Shown here: piece by piece, positions 47,365 through 58,580 of the stretch | Layout of the letters: the number at the start of each line of letters is the position of its first letter | Position numbering within the stretch: position 1 is the stretch's first letter | From: Tricholoma matsutake | Lineage: Eukaryota; Basidiomycota; Agaricomycetes; Agaricales; Tricholomataceae | Length of the DNA: 64,000 bases | Direction of reading: 5' to 3' | NCBI GenBank assembly: GCA_026075535.2 | Contig: AP026540.1 | Location: forward strand, 9,300,001 to 9,364,000 | Translations under genes and position numbers: made by a program | The notes under the pieces: model-generated | Database searches by the model: none | Seen by the model: only the letters and a program-made list of their open reading frames with translations | What the model was told of the DNA's origin: nothing

Positions 47365-47496
47365 TAGTCTATACTTCGAGTACTTGTACTGTATCTTAGT
47401 TTCCTCCCCCAAAATATACTAAGTTCCTTATAGTTCTTGGTATAAGGAACTTAGTATATTTTGGGGGAGGAAACTAAGAACTTGAAGTATAGACTA
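47365..47496. repeat. 132-bp near-perfect hairpin (MITE-like)
   Basis: The left arm (tagtctatacttc...cttata) and right arm are reverse complements around an 8-nt loop (47434-47441), except for about 11 extra bases in the left arm. No clear target duplication beyond TA. Immediately right (47505-47660) is a tract of imperfect CCCATA repeats. Confidence 0.7.
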
Positions 47497-47699
47497 CAGC
47501 TGTCTCTGTCTTGACCCATACCTGTGATAACCCATAACCTCCCATAACCCATACTTTCTCATGTCCACCGAGTCGGTTCCCTGCCAAAAGGACCGAACTC
47601 TCCCATATCCCATAATCCATACTATTTGGTGGACCATAACCCATAGGTGGACATGGAATCGATCACAAAAGTTCCATATATGGATGCTCATTGTAAATT

Positions 47700-49753
47700 A
47701 GCACACTATATATGGCTATCTACATAAAATTTTGATTAAATAATGTACATTTAGCTGAGTAGGAAGGGATAGTGGGCATGGGTGCCAAAAAAATATGATT
47801 GAACCATTTTTCAACATTCTCAGAATCCCATCGCTTCCCTCTGTTCACCGGCCCCTCTAGATCCCACCACCTGTACTGAGAACAACGTTGTTGACTTGTT
47901 AGCAGAACTGGAGAAGAGAGGGGTCTTACCAAGGGCCAATTGGATGGATATTGACAAGTAACTCAACCCCAAGCCTGAGCATGAGATTGTTGCAATGGAT
48001 GTATCTGATGAAGAAATCTTCAAATCAGTTCCTGAACGCCAACAGGGAGAGGAAACATGTCTTTGTAACGGAGGACCAGATCTACAACCTCTTGGATGGC
48101 ACCAGCTTTACTTGGGGACCCATCCACATTATAAACAGGTATTGGACACAAGAGTGAGCAAGTATTCAGGCGATGTTGTCGTGCAAGATGGGCATCAATG
48201 AAGAGACCAGTTGCACCAGAGTCCAGGAGCGCAGAGACACCAATTATCTGTCCAGTGTCAGTAGTCTGTAGTTTGATTGCTAGGTTCAAGGAATGTGTAG
48301 AGGGAGTGGATGCAACTATATATTTGCATGATAGTTTGCACTCCCATGATTTAATTTTGGGATGTGGGGCAGAGGGAGAGATAGGAAGAGCAGGTACATC
48401 TTCAGCCAACTTTGAAGGGTCAGAGAGGGAACAGTCATGGAATTAGATTCATTCTCCAGGGATTCAACTGACAAAACTTCAAAGTGGTTATGGACCAGCA
48501 ATGAGGGTGTATGATTCACTTGCTGCGAATAGAAAAATCCTGCTCCTCTACAACTTCTGACTTGATCTCCTCTGCAACCTGATCCTTCACTTCCTCGAGA
48601 TCTACAAGTGCCAACAGGTCCTGGAGGAGTTCATCTCACCCCTCAGGGGTGAGCATGCAGATATCCTGATGATGGGGACACGCTCTGGCCATGTGCCCAG
48701 TTTCTCCACAGTGGTAGCAGAGATCCAACCTATGCACACGGCTACAGGTTGCATCAACATCCATTGGTACTGGGACATTGATGGCTGGTGTGAGAGTCTG
48801 ATGGACAGGAATGGGGTTACGCTGGGGGAGGGTTCAATTGAAGGTGTAGGGTGCATGAGTGGTAGTTGGAGCATGGAATGCAGTGTTAAACACTGCATTT
48901 GTGAGTTGGTTCTCATCACAGAGTGAAGCAGCTTCATACCAAGCATAGATGTCATTGTCTGCTGGGCGCCCTTCCAACATCTGTGCAATCTGGTCCTGAA
49001 TCTCTCAATTGAGGCCCCATCGGAACTTCACCACAACTGGTAGCCCACTCCCATATCCTGCCATGTCCACCAAATCCTTAAACTCATTGATATAATCATC
49101 CATGGATTGACATGTCTGATGGTAAGAGGATGACTCAAGCCATGTCACTGCTTGGTGGCGCTTGTTGAGGGGGCAAAAGTGGTGTATGAACTCTGCTTGA
49201 AAGTCAACCCAAGTGGAGAAAGGTAGAGAACCAAGCTCTTTGGTTTGGCACAGAATATGGTCCATGTAGAGATAGGTGTGTTCAGATTTCATGTATGTGA
49301 AGGCCCAATAAATTTTTGCAGCATCGTCGATGAATTGATGTGACTAGAGACTGATGTACAACTCACAATGCATGCCCCTGCACATGCACACCATTAAATT
49401 CGGTGGGGGGGTTTGATCTGGGCGTGCTCCTTAGTGGGTGCATTAGGCAGTGCATTGTTATTGGGTGCGCTTGGAGTTGCAATGGGGGGAACATTGGTTG
49501 TGGAGCTAGTCTGAAGGGTTCTGACAAAGTTTTCAATCATAGATTTAAGTGAATCAATTTGCGCATGTATTCCGGTAACATCACTTTCAAGCACATCGAG
49601 GTGTTCTGATGCGTCCATGGTGCTAGGGGGCACATTAAGCAAAAATGGTGCTGCACTGAAGGTGGGACTGTCAGGAACGGTGTGTAAGGAGTCTATGGAG
49701 CTTTGGGAAGTGTCGTCCACTCTGTACCTGCCTATCTTGGGCAGTGTGTTCAT
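47700..49753 (-). pseudogene. Truncated Ty3/gypsy gag-protease remnant
   Basis: On the minus strand, starting after the family-1 LTR copy C, a gag-like frame opens at 49753 (MNTLPKIGRYRVDD). It has a coiled-coil-like region (LDVLESDVTGIHAQIDSLKS), a capsid piece (FSTWVDFQAEFIHHFCPLNK) and a zinc knuckle CYHCGETGHMARACP (about 48718-48674). A protease follows with LLDSGATGLFIDAHLARQH (about 48215-48160). Several stops and shifts interrupt it. Nothing like reverse transcriptase follows before about 47700, so the element is 3'-truncated. It is likely the internal part of the element that owns LTR family 1. Confidence 0.75.
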
Positions 49754-49783
49754 GATTTTGGGCCTTAGGAGAGAGTTTTCTAC

Positions 49784-50163
49784 TATAAGGGCAACCTTAG
49801 AGGTCACTTAATTAATGGACTAGCAAAGAGAAATCTGAAGAGAAAACTCTAAGGACCCCTTTGCCAATGCCCAGTATATGTGAAGACTGCAAAAATCAAA
49901 TAATAATCTAAAAATAGAAAAGGTGGAGATAGGCAGATCAAGGCCACCAAATGACATCATACCAAGGGGTAGATGTCAGAAAGGGTACTCTGCCTCTAAA
50001 TATAAAACTGTCAACATGCACAAATGTGATAGAAAGGAAAATTAGTAATAAAATAAGGAAAAATCATAGAAAATGAAGAATAGAAGGAAATAAAGTGAGG
50101 AAAAATATGGGACAAACATAAAAAATAGGAGAAACACATGGGGCACCCCTTAGTCCCCTTACA
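49784..50163 (-). repeat. Family-1 LTR, copy C (5' LTR of the truncated element)
   Basis: Same family as the copies at 37640 and 46004. On the minus strand it precedes the gag remnant directly, with the gag ATG about 30 bp downstream of its end. No matching target duplication is visible, consistent with loss of the other end. Confidence 0.8.
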
Positions 50164-50171
50164 GACTGACT

Positions 50172-50538
50172 TTTGTATTTTTAAAATAACTTGACATAAT
50201 GCACTCAGCCTGCTTAGTGTTGAGAGAGGACCCATTGACTATTCGATGACCCTCCCCTCCCTCGCTGCGCTCAGGGGGTCCCCCAAACCAGGTCATCTCA
50301 GGTCAGCATGCTAATAATATTTTCAGAATTCTATACAATTTATTGGAATTGATATTGCCTTTGACTCATTTTTTGCAAGTCAACCAGCAAAAATGAGTCA
50401 AAGGCAATATCAATTCCCATAAATTGTATAAAATTCTGAAAATATTTTTATATATAGGGAGCCCCAAAAGTCAATGGGTCCTCTCTCAACACTAAGCAGG
50501 CTGAGTGCATTGTATCAAGTTATTTTAAAAATACAAAA
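50172..50538. repeat. Large foldback element (about 370 bp)
   Basis: The outer arms (ttgtatttttaaaataactt...acccattgac, 50172-50238) pair with 50471-50538. A second inverted pair (50316-50380 with 50386-50450) lies inside, so almost the whole segment can fold. A G/C-rich insertion at about 50240-50290 interrupts the left half. No ORF. Probably a MITE; its target duplication is not clear because an LTR abuts its left end. Confidence 0.7.
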
Positions 50539-50539
50539 A

Positions 50540-51425
50540 TGCCCCAAGTCAGTCAAGGCAACACTGCATGTAAATCTTTTTGGTAATTCTCTGTGCATAG
50601 TGTTGCCACTGGCTCAGCCGAGGTTTTTCAATAAAAGGGCTATAACATGCCAGATAAATTTCCTAAATTCACCAGGTTATTTGAGCACATGGATGGGCCC
50701 ATAAGCCAAGGGGTTATTTGCCAACATTAGTTGAACCAATCAATTGTCCCTGAGTTATTTAATAAACAAAATTCGGCTTGATGGCTCGGCTTGAAATCAA
50801 AGCCGAGTAAATAAGTCAGGAACAGGGGATCCGATCAGATAATGTTGGCAGAAGACCCCTCGGCTTATGGGCCCATCCATATGCTCAAATATCCTAGTGA
50901 ATTTAGAAAATTTATCTGGTATGCTATAGCCATTTTATTGAAAAACCTCGGCTGAACCAGTGGCAACACTATCTGTGCAGTCCCTTTGACCATTAATCTG
51001 CACATCCTCACTACAGAACAACAAGGATACACATCCTTTGATGACATCATAACTGTGCATCAGCACCAGGATGCTGGCTTCAGACTGTGCATGATGGAGT
51101 TGGATCCAGGAATCCTTCAGTGTGTAGGATTTATTACTCTCTTTCACAACCCAAACTTTAGTTGCACAACCAACAAGGGAATCCAAATTGTAGATCATCT
51201 TCACAACTGAGAATGCCTTGTTAGCTAATGTGATCTGTTTCACTCCTCAGTAGTAGAGTTGATCTTCATATTTGGATCAAGTCCAATATCAGAATCATCT
51301 CCAAACATGAGGAAGGCAATGACTTTAAACAACAGCTTGACATGCACTCTTCCACCATTCCACAAAGGGAAATTGCAAAGGTGAACTTGTCCATCATGAT
51401 CAGTAAGAGTAAGGGAGAGTGTATG
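50540..51425 (-). pseudogene. FunK1-type fungal protein kinase pseudogene fragment
   Basis: Minus-strand pieces read SLLFKVIAFLMFGDDSDIGLDP-like sequence (frame from about 51420, KLLFKVIAFLMFGDDSDIG), then NLDSLVGCATKVWVVKESNK, YTLKDSWIQLHHAQSEASIL and CVSLLFCSEDVQINGQ. These match the N-lobe region of FunK1 kinases, a family expanded in mushrooms. The frame contains stops. It is cut by a hAT MITE at 50598-50971, by the LTR at 51426-51620 on its 5' side and by a foldback element on its 3' side. Confidence 0.65.
50598..50971. mobile_element. 374-bp hAT MITE
   Basis: Inverted repeats of about 130 bp start TAGTGTTGCCACTGGYTCAG and are flanked by the 8-bp duplication TCTGTGCA (50590-50597 and 50972-50979). 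The centre carries another short palindrome around ggcttgaaatcaaagccgag. It interrupts the FunK1 relic after the QINGQRDC segment. Confidence 0.9.
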
Positions 51426-51620
51426 TGTAGTGAGTCAAGGGGGATCTCCTTATATCACACACCAAAAGAACACAAATAACGTATATATTTCGTGTAATGG
51501 TTGTGGTAGTGAAAAGATAATTATGTAAATAGAGGACTGGTCCCTATATAGGGACCAGTCAGGCCAATAGCAAGTAATTATAATATGTACAAACACAGGG
51601 TCAAGCCCCGGGTCACCACA
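51426..51620 (-). repeat. Probable 3' LTR of element D
   Basis: On the minus strand it runs from TGTGGTGACCC to TCACTACA, with imperfect inverted ends TGTGGTGA/TCACTACA. It is preceded on that strand by the purine run AAGGGGGAGGG (51632-51621), the place of a polypurine tract. It contains a CCTATATAGG palindrome. The matching 5' LTR was not found in the window. Confidence 0.55.
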
Positions 51621-51757
51621 CCCTCCCCCTTAGGCTTCATCCAGGGGAGAAGCATAATGTTTTGAGTAAGAAAACGACCTCGAAGAGTATCATCAAATAT
51701 ATGGGTATCATTGGGGGTGCAATGATGCAGTCAGATTGGTTTATTAAAAAATGTGAT

Positions 51758-54040
51758 GACCTCATTCAAGAGGGTCGTCGGGGTTATGGGTCTTGTCGAG
51801 ATCCAATGAGGATATGTGGGACTCGTTGTGGGTCGCCAAGGATTCAGGGATATTGAGATCCACCATCAGGAGGCGGACCTCCTCAAGGGTGGTAACAGGT
51901 ATCTCATGCTTGTTGTCAGGCACTGAGGAGAGAAGTTGGCTCTTGTGGTTGGAAACCGATGAGGGCAGTTGGGAGATAGGTGTCTCTGGGGAATTCCCCA
52001 GAGCAGAGGTGTCAGTCATCTGCCCTTCATCAAAAGGGACAGAAGGAAAGTGTGTTTTCTCGATGGTGAGTGTTTCACTGTTGGAGTCGGAGACAGAGTT
52101 GGTGGTGTCACTGTTGTTGTCTGAGTCTCTAGTCTTTCATGTCTTGGTAGTCGCGACAATGGGTTTGGAACTAATGGGCTTCTTGGGCCCATTAGGGGGT
52201 ATTCTGGTAGCGATACACCATTCCCTCTTCAAGGCCTTCTTCTTGCCTTGAGTTGCCTTCTTGACGAGGGGGACATCGCTGAACCAACCCTGGTTGGGGT
52301 TGTCCACACGAGGAAAGCTCGCATGCATGGAAGCAGAGAGTTCACTGGAGAATCCAGAGGACGGGGCAGTGGAAGTCAAGAATTCAGGGCAGGGTCGCCC
52401 TGAATGAGAAGGAGCTCCCCCTGGTGGGGACAGTAGAATCTCATTTCCTTTTCCGTCATGGCTCCTGAAGAGCCACGTTGTTAGTCCCAGCGATCCACCA
52501 CCGGGGTTCAGTCATCAGAGGGGTGTCCTCTGAATGAGAGTTGGGAAGTTGCAGCAATAGTAGGCTCTTCCAAACGGGAGGAGTTGGCAGTGGCCGTAGC
52601 TGTAAGCCAGCCAATGGCATAGTGATATCCTTCTTGGACTTCCTCATCTGAGACTCCCATAGAGGTGAGGTGTCTTATGACATCCTCTAAGGAGACTTGA
52701 TTGTTGGTTATCGGCAAAGGTTGCCGATGGTGCATGGGGGGCAGAGCGAGGTGTTCCTGCTCTCAAATCTGTCAGTACAAGCCTGGCGTATCAATTACCT
52801 CAGCAATACAAAGGTACAAGAGAATTTTGACCTCAGGGGATAGTCCTGAAGGGATCTGTTGATGAAGCAGGAGTTGCCCCCTGACATGAGGGAGCGAGAC
52901 CCTCTGTTTGTCTAACAGGGTACCAGGGTGGTGTCTCCACTGGTACAGATGTCGGTGCATGAACTGTGCCCACGTTTCTGCGGAGTCCAGGAGTGAGGGT
53001 TGCTCCAGGCAATTTGGATCATTGAGTCAGTGCAATCCTTGTGCCAACTGCATCTCAACGGGGAGCCAACTGGGTAACCTCCAGTGGGCAAGGGCATAGC
53101 TCATCAGGGGCATTCGAGCCCTTGCAGGAGTGTTGTTAACGAAGCACATATACTCATGCATTCGTTCTAGCATGGGGTAATTCCCAGAGGTATGGGCCAA
53201 CCGGGACCAAGCATCGAATTCCTCAGTGTTCTGAGGAATGGAGGTCGGGACTAGGCCACACGGCTTGGGAGCCGCTCGCCAGTTCACCGTCCTGGGAGTG
53301 TCAGGCATCGAGGAAATATACCTCGGTGGAGGAAGGTTGGGAAGAGGTGGGTAGACCTTGTTCATGTTAACATCCTTGTCGGGAACGATGGGGTGGGGAG
53401 CAGAAGGTGGAGCAGGCCAGGAAATGGCTCTTGCATAGGAGTTACCCTGGGTAAGGGGATGGCTCATGAGTATAAGCTTGTTTGGAGGATCAGCCTTCAA
53501 GCTCCTCTTTCAGATGCTCATTTTTACTCTCCAGGTTCCGGATGGTCTCCTGGAGGGCATAGATGTCTTTCTCGTATTCATCATATGCATGTTCGGCTCT
53601 GGCTAAGATGCCAAAGTTAATGTTGGCATCTCGACGATCCTTTGCATTGAAATATTGTTTATCATGGTCATACACATGGTCATACACATGTAAAGCATAG
53701 CTCTTGCAAATATTGCAAGTGCCCCGGTGAAGGACAATGCCTTCACCATCGATTCTCCAGTCTTTGTCGGTGGAGGAACTGGCGCCAACACCAGCTCATC
53801 AGTTTTGGTCTTCTCTAGCAGAACGTCTGCTAGAACAGATGACTTCTTCCATCTCCCCAGGGCTTGGCGAGCATTGGATCCAAGTGTGGTTACTGCTTGA
53901 GCCTGTAGGCTCAAGCCCTCTCTGCTTCTCCTTCCCCCTTTGAGACCGGCCACTGGGTCGGTCTCGCGCATACGGTGAGGTTGCTTGTTTTTGTTGATGT
54001 CCCCCATGGGGTCGTCTTTGTCTGGTGGTAAGCTCGCCAT
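51758..54040 (-). pseudogene. Extra ORF (ORF3) of element D, downstream of pol, degenerate
   Basis: It starts MASLPPDKDDPMGDINKNKQ, 127 bp after the chromodomain frame ends, and stays protein-like with several stops. Segments include ALQETIRNLESKNEHLKEEL (coiled coil, about 53540-53500), PNLPPPRYISSMPDTPRTVN, AYALAHWRLPSWLPVE-like sequence near 53060 and an acidic Ser/Thr-rich C-part ending DLDKTHNPDDPLE. No zinc knuckle, protease or membrane helix is seen, so it is neither ordinary gag nor an env. It ends about 140 bp before the polypurine tract and LTR, so it lies inside the element. Confidence 0.6.
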
Positions 54041-54167
54041 GGTATAGACCAAGCGATGAGGAGAGAAAAAAAAATTGGAACTCCACGCGTTGTAATATAC
54101 AGCAGCAGAGATTGAAAACACATTGGCACATCACATGCCCAACGTGACCTGGAATTCACCAAGTCAT

Positions 54168-57100
54168 TTAAGTATGTTGACCCGCAGTGCCAGCTGCGCG
54201 TCTTGGCAGACACTGCCAATCCTTGGCACCCATAAGCACCAAGTAAGCATCAAGAGCTGCAAGGTTGTTGCAGTTCGCCAATGGTTCCCAAGTGGTGTCA
54301 CCCAGACTCCACTTAACTTCAAATTGGACAGTATGGCCACACCATTTGTGGGCTGTAATTTCTTCGACGTACCATTCGGTGTCGTCAGGTGCACCGAAGT
54401 CATATGCATCCAGGTAATGCCTGTTAGGAAACAGGGTGTCGTCGTTGGGATGGTGGGGCCTCGAAAGGCTGACATGGAAACGCTGGTGTAAATGCTGGCA
54501 TTTAAGTTCTTTTGGAAGGTCCAACTCATAGTTGGACATCTCAGGATAGGCTTGTAGGACCTTGTATGGTCCTATGAATTTAGGCAATAGTTTACTTGTG
54601 TGCCCTTTCAGTAGCGCAAGGTTTTATGTGGACAAGTAGACAAAGTCTCCTTGTTTGATATCAGGCTCTTTGTGCCGATGTTTATTAGCATAGTGCTGCT
54701 GAAACACTCTTTCAGTGATGATGCTATCATGGGCCACTGCCATGTTTCACAGTGCATTCATTGCAAAAGTGCGCACACCAGGAGGAATATGTTCTGTGGA
54801 AGGAAGTTCTTCCATCATACGAGGCAAGAAGCCATAGTTGATCTTGAATGGGGCCATCCCTGTTGCCCTGTTAATTGTAGAGTTTATCACAAACTCTACC
54901 AAAGCTATGAACTTGACCCAATCTTTTTGATTGGATGCAATGAATGCTCACAGTATCTGAGCGACTGATCAATTTGCATGTTCTGTAATTCCATCTGTTT
55001 GAGGATGGAATGAAGTGGACATGAGTATCTTGACGTCCAAGATACAGTGCACTTCATGCCACCATTTGGACATGAATTTGGAGTCTCGATCACAAACGAT
55101 CGAGCCAGGTAGCCCATGTAATCTTACAATCTCCTTTACAAATGTGGGAGATAGTTCAGAAGCTGTCATTGTCATGTTCACTGGTATTAAGTGGACCATC
55201 AACAACAGGCAGCAAATAATTACCCAGAGGTAATCAAACCCTTTGGACTCTGGAAAGGGTCTGATAAAGTCCATACCAATGGACTCCCATGGTCTCAAGG
55301 GAGTTGGGAGCGAGTGCAATTTGCCTTGCGGGGAATGGTATTCTCCTTTCGAGCATATACAGCACTTGCAAGCATCACAGTATTTCTCGACTTCACACTG
55401 AAGTCAAGGCCACCAATACCAATGTCGGATGTACTCCGAAGTTTTGAGTGGCCCAAAATGTCCCACAATATTGTGGGCCTGCTCAATTATATGACCATGT
55501 AGGGTCGTACCTTTGGAAGTGGAGGTGGGGATGCACAAGACGTCCTCACCACCTCGGTTCTTCCTCCAGATGAAGTTGTTCTGGATGCTGAAATCCAGGT
55601 GGTCCTCTGGTTTTTCAAGAACCTTCTTGAAAACTTGGTCATTGACGTATCCTTTCTGGATGTCATCATTCAGAGGATCCAACTCTGACATATGGACATG
55701 AAGATCAGGTCCCTTAACCTGAGATGCATAAATCGAAGGGTTTTCCTCTGATTGTGGCTGTCCAGAAGAAGACAGATCCACCCCTTCAGTATTTGCAGTC
55801 AATCTGGCTGCAGCTACATCCTGTTCTTTGATAAGTTCTCAAAGAGCCTTAAGCTGTTCACCAACTCGCTTCTGCTGAGCAGTGGCGGAGCGAGTCTCAA
55901 TTACTCGATTTTTCAATTCAAGGTGTCAATCCCACAGGAGGTCCTCGTGGTCAGGATTGAGTCATACATCTGCGAAGACGTAGTGTTGGACTAATGGGGC
56001 ATCATCCCAAGAGTCAAATTGGTAGTAGCGGGACAGAGCATCCACTACTTTGTTTAGTTTCCCTTTGACATATCTAATGTCAAAGTCAAAACGCAATAGG
56101 TACTCCATCCACTGCATCTGCCTAGCAGAAAGTCTGCGCTGGGTCTGGAAGAATTCCAGCGCTTTGTGATTGGTGATGACATGGATCCATCTACTGATCA
56201 GTTTGTCTTCCCACTTGAGGAGGGCCTCAAGTATGGCTATGGTTTTGTGCTCAAAGGTATGGTAGTTTCTTTGAGCGTCTGAGAATTTCTTGGACAAGAA
56301 ACCTGCAGGGCAGCAAGTTTGCCACTCAGGTCCTTGACCATACATCGTGCCAGTCCCAAAGACTGAGGCATCACAGATCACCCAGATTGGCTCAGGTGAC
56401 TCTGGGTTGATCAGATTCAGCACTAGTGTTGTGCAACAGATGTCCTTAATCATCTGGAAGCAGTGATCATGTAACAGCCACCATAGGAATGAGGCACCAT
56501 TTTTAGTCATTGCAGAGAGTGGACTAGTATAAGCACTGATATCTGGCAAGAAATGAGCCAGATATTGCACAAGTCCCAAGAATCTCTGGATTTCATGATA
56601 GTTACGAGGTGTCTTCCAGTCTCATACACAGGCCATCTTGTCGCTGTCTGCATGCAGCCAGTGCTCATCAATCATATGACCTAGGCACTCTACCTTTTCA
56701 GCATAGAGTTCACACTTCTCTGCACAAAGGTACAGAGCATGCTCACATAGTTTGTTGAATACAAGCTCCAGATGTTTCTGGTGTTCCTCAATCATGTTAC
56801 TAAACACGAAGATATCGTCCAAGTATGCATGGATGAATATTCCGATGTAATCTCAGAAGATTAAATTCATCAACCTTCGAAAGGTTGATGGTGTGTTGCA
56901 GTCGCCTTGTTGCATAACCAGGCTTTCATATATGCCTTGAACCATTGAAAAGGCGGTTTTCCAGATGTCCTCTGGTTCCACTCAGACTTGCTCATAAGCA
57001 TCTGAGAGATCTATCTTCGAGTGATATGTAGCTCGAGCAACATCAAGACGAATCATGTCTTGATCAGGAAACGGTGTAACATCTTTCACTGTATTTGCAT

Positions 57101-57620
57101 TCCTCTTCACTGCATTAATCACAGTGCGAATTGCTCCTGATTTCTTTGGCACCACTAGCATTGGAGCAGCTTGCTCTGCTCGAGCAGGGTGCCACCACCC
57201 TGCTTTGCAGTGTTTCACTATCTTCTCGGAGAGGGGTTTCCTCATCAAGTCTGGACACTTTGGAAGATTGTCATTGTACTTCTTCTTTTCTTCCACTAGT
57301 GGGATGTGATGGTTTATCTCCCTAAGGGGAGGTAGTTTGTCAGGTACTCTGCTGAGGATATCCTGACAAGATTGTTTCCACTCTTCTTGAAGATGTAGAA
57401 GGTCTTTCTTGGAGAGAGGACCTTTTGCGTTGGCTTTGGAGGCCAAGTCTTTGCATATGGCAAAGAGAATGTCATTTAGGTCATCAACTTGTTCTGGCGG
57501 TAGCACCACAGGAATGGAAGGGTCAAACCCAAAAGGTTCAAATTTAGGGCCCTCGGGAAATTGATCCTGAGTGAATTCTTGGATGAACTCTTCCAATTCG
57601 TCCTTGTTATCACTTTCAGG
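54168..57620 (-). pseudogene. Element D: Ty3/gypsy pol (RT-RNase H-integrase-chromodomain), degenerate
   Basis: Reading leftwards: a region before RT (EEFIQEFTQDQFPEGPKFEP), RT with VVPKKSGAIRTVINAVKRNA and the catalytic YLDDIFVFSNM (57,0xx-56,8xx), RNase H ICDASVFGTGTMYG and KGKLNKVVDALSRYY, integrase zinc region (HNIVGHFGPLKTSEYIRHWY...CDACKCC), catalytic SIGMDFIRPFPESKGFDYLW, VCDRDSKFMSKWW and SFHPQTDGITEHAN. It ends with a chromodomain (WYVEEITAHKWCGHTVQFEV, KWSLGDTTWEPLANC). Scattered stops show it is dead. No gag precedes it, so it is 5'-truncated. It is a different subgroup from the 39-45 kb chromovirus (YLDD, not FIDD). Confidence 0.88.
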
Positions 57621-57718
57621 CTCCTCATCAGGTGTAAAGGTTCAGTCCTTTATGCAGTCTTACTCACTACAGACACCCAGAGCTTGACCAAATGGTATTG
57701 CTGTAGGTATGGTAGCAG

Positions 57719-57806
57719 TGTAAGAAAGTCCGTTACCTAATACTAATCCAGTACCAAATAAGGAATGTACTGGGGGTACAAGTAAGTATAAACAAGTTTT
57801 GTTACA
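57719..57806 (-). repeat. Possible LTR end of element E
   Basis: TGTAACAAAAC...CTTTCTTACA (minus strand, 88 bp) has TG...CA ends and TGTAA/TTACA inverted repeats. It is preceded by AAAAGGGGGCA, a polypurine-tract-like run (57817-57807). It is short for an LTR and no second copy is in the window, so it is tentative. Confidence 0.3.
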
Positions 57807-58580
57807 TGCCCCCTTTTGAGATTGCTTGGTGTAATCTAAGTAAAGTAAAGGAGAGTGAGAAAAGTAAAGGAACGATTGTAGGTAATTGTCCATATAATAA
57901 GAGATAAGAACCATGGGTGGGCCATTAGGACCCAACCATATCAGTCCTCTGTATGTTGGCAGTGGTGAAGGCAGCAAGTTAGGTAGTGGGGCGCGATGCA
58001 GAAAGGGATGATGGTGAGTGTGGTTGTGACAGGGGCAGGTGGCTGTTCTCTTCATCTAGGTCCATCTCCTCTGCGGATGGCAGTACCTCGGTGGAGGTGG
58101 TTGGGCCTGCAGTTGGTTCTCCCATTTCCTCATCCTTGGTCGTAGGTCGTGCTGAGGGCTCCCACTCCACAATAGGGTCATCGGCAGCACGTCGGGCAAA
58201 GAGTTGGTTGATGTGGGGGCCTTCCCCCACTAGTAACCAGTCGCGGCTGTCATCGAGGCAGTAGTGGTCGCGGTCCTCCTCGGTGGTTCACAGCATGTTG
58301 GATTTGACCCACATCCTCCACTGTTGGGGTATACCACCCATCCCACTCAGGAATGGCTGGGGGCAGGCCATGCACACCCAACCAGTGGATGTGTTCATTG
58401 TCCACGTCCTGGTAGTTTGCCTTGGCTTTGGGGGAGTGGTTGTAGTGATGGTTGAGGTAGTGGAGGCCATAGGTATAGGCATGGTCCACCCAGGTGAGAG
58501 GAATGTGGTTGGTGGCCAGGGTAGCCAGGACTTCATCGGCGGTGAGTTCAGGGCCCCGACGCTCTCCAAAGTCCATCCAT

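Noticed and set aside
46004..50163. Family-1 LTR copies B and C as the two LTRs of one element
   Set aside because: They are in opposite orientations and copy B has its own target duplication within a hAT element.
57719..57806. 88-bp TG...CA segment as a definite LTR
   Set aside because: Ends and polypurine-like run fit, but it is short and single-copy in the window; kept only as a tentative feature.
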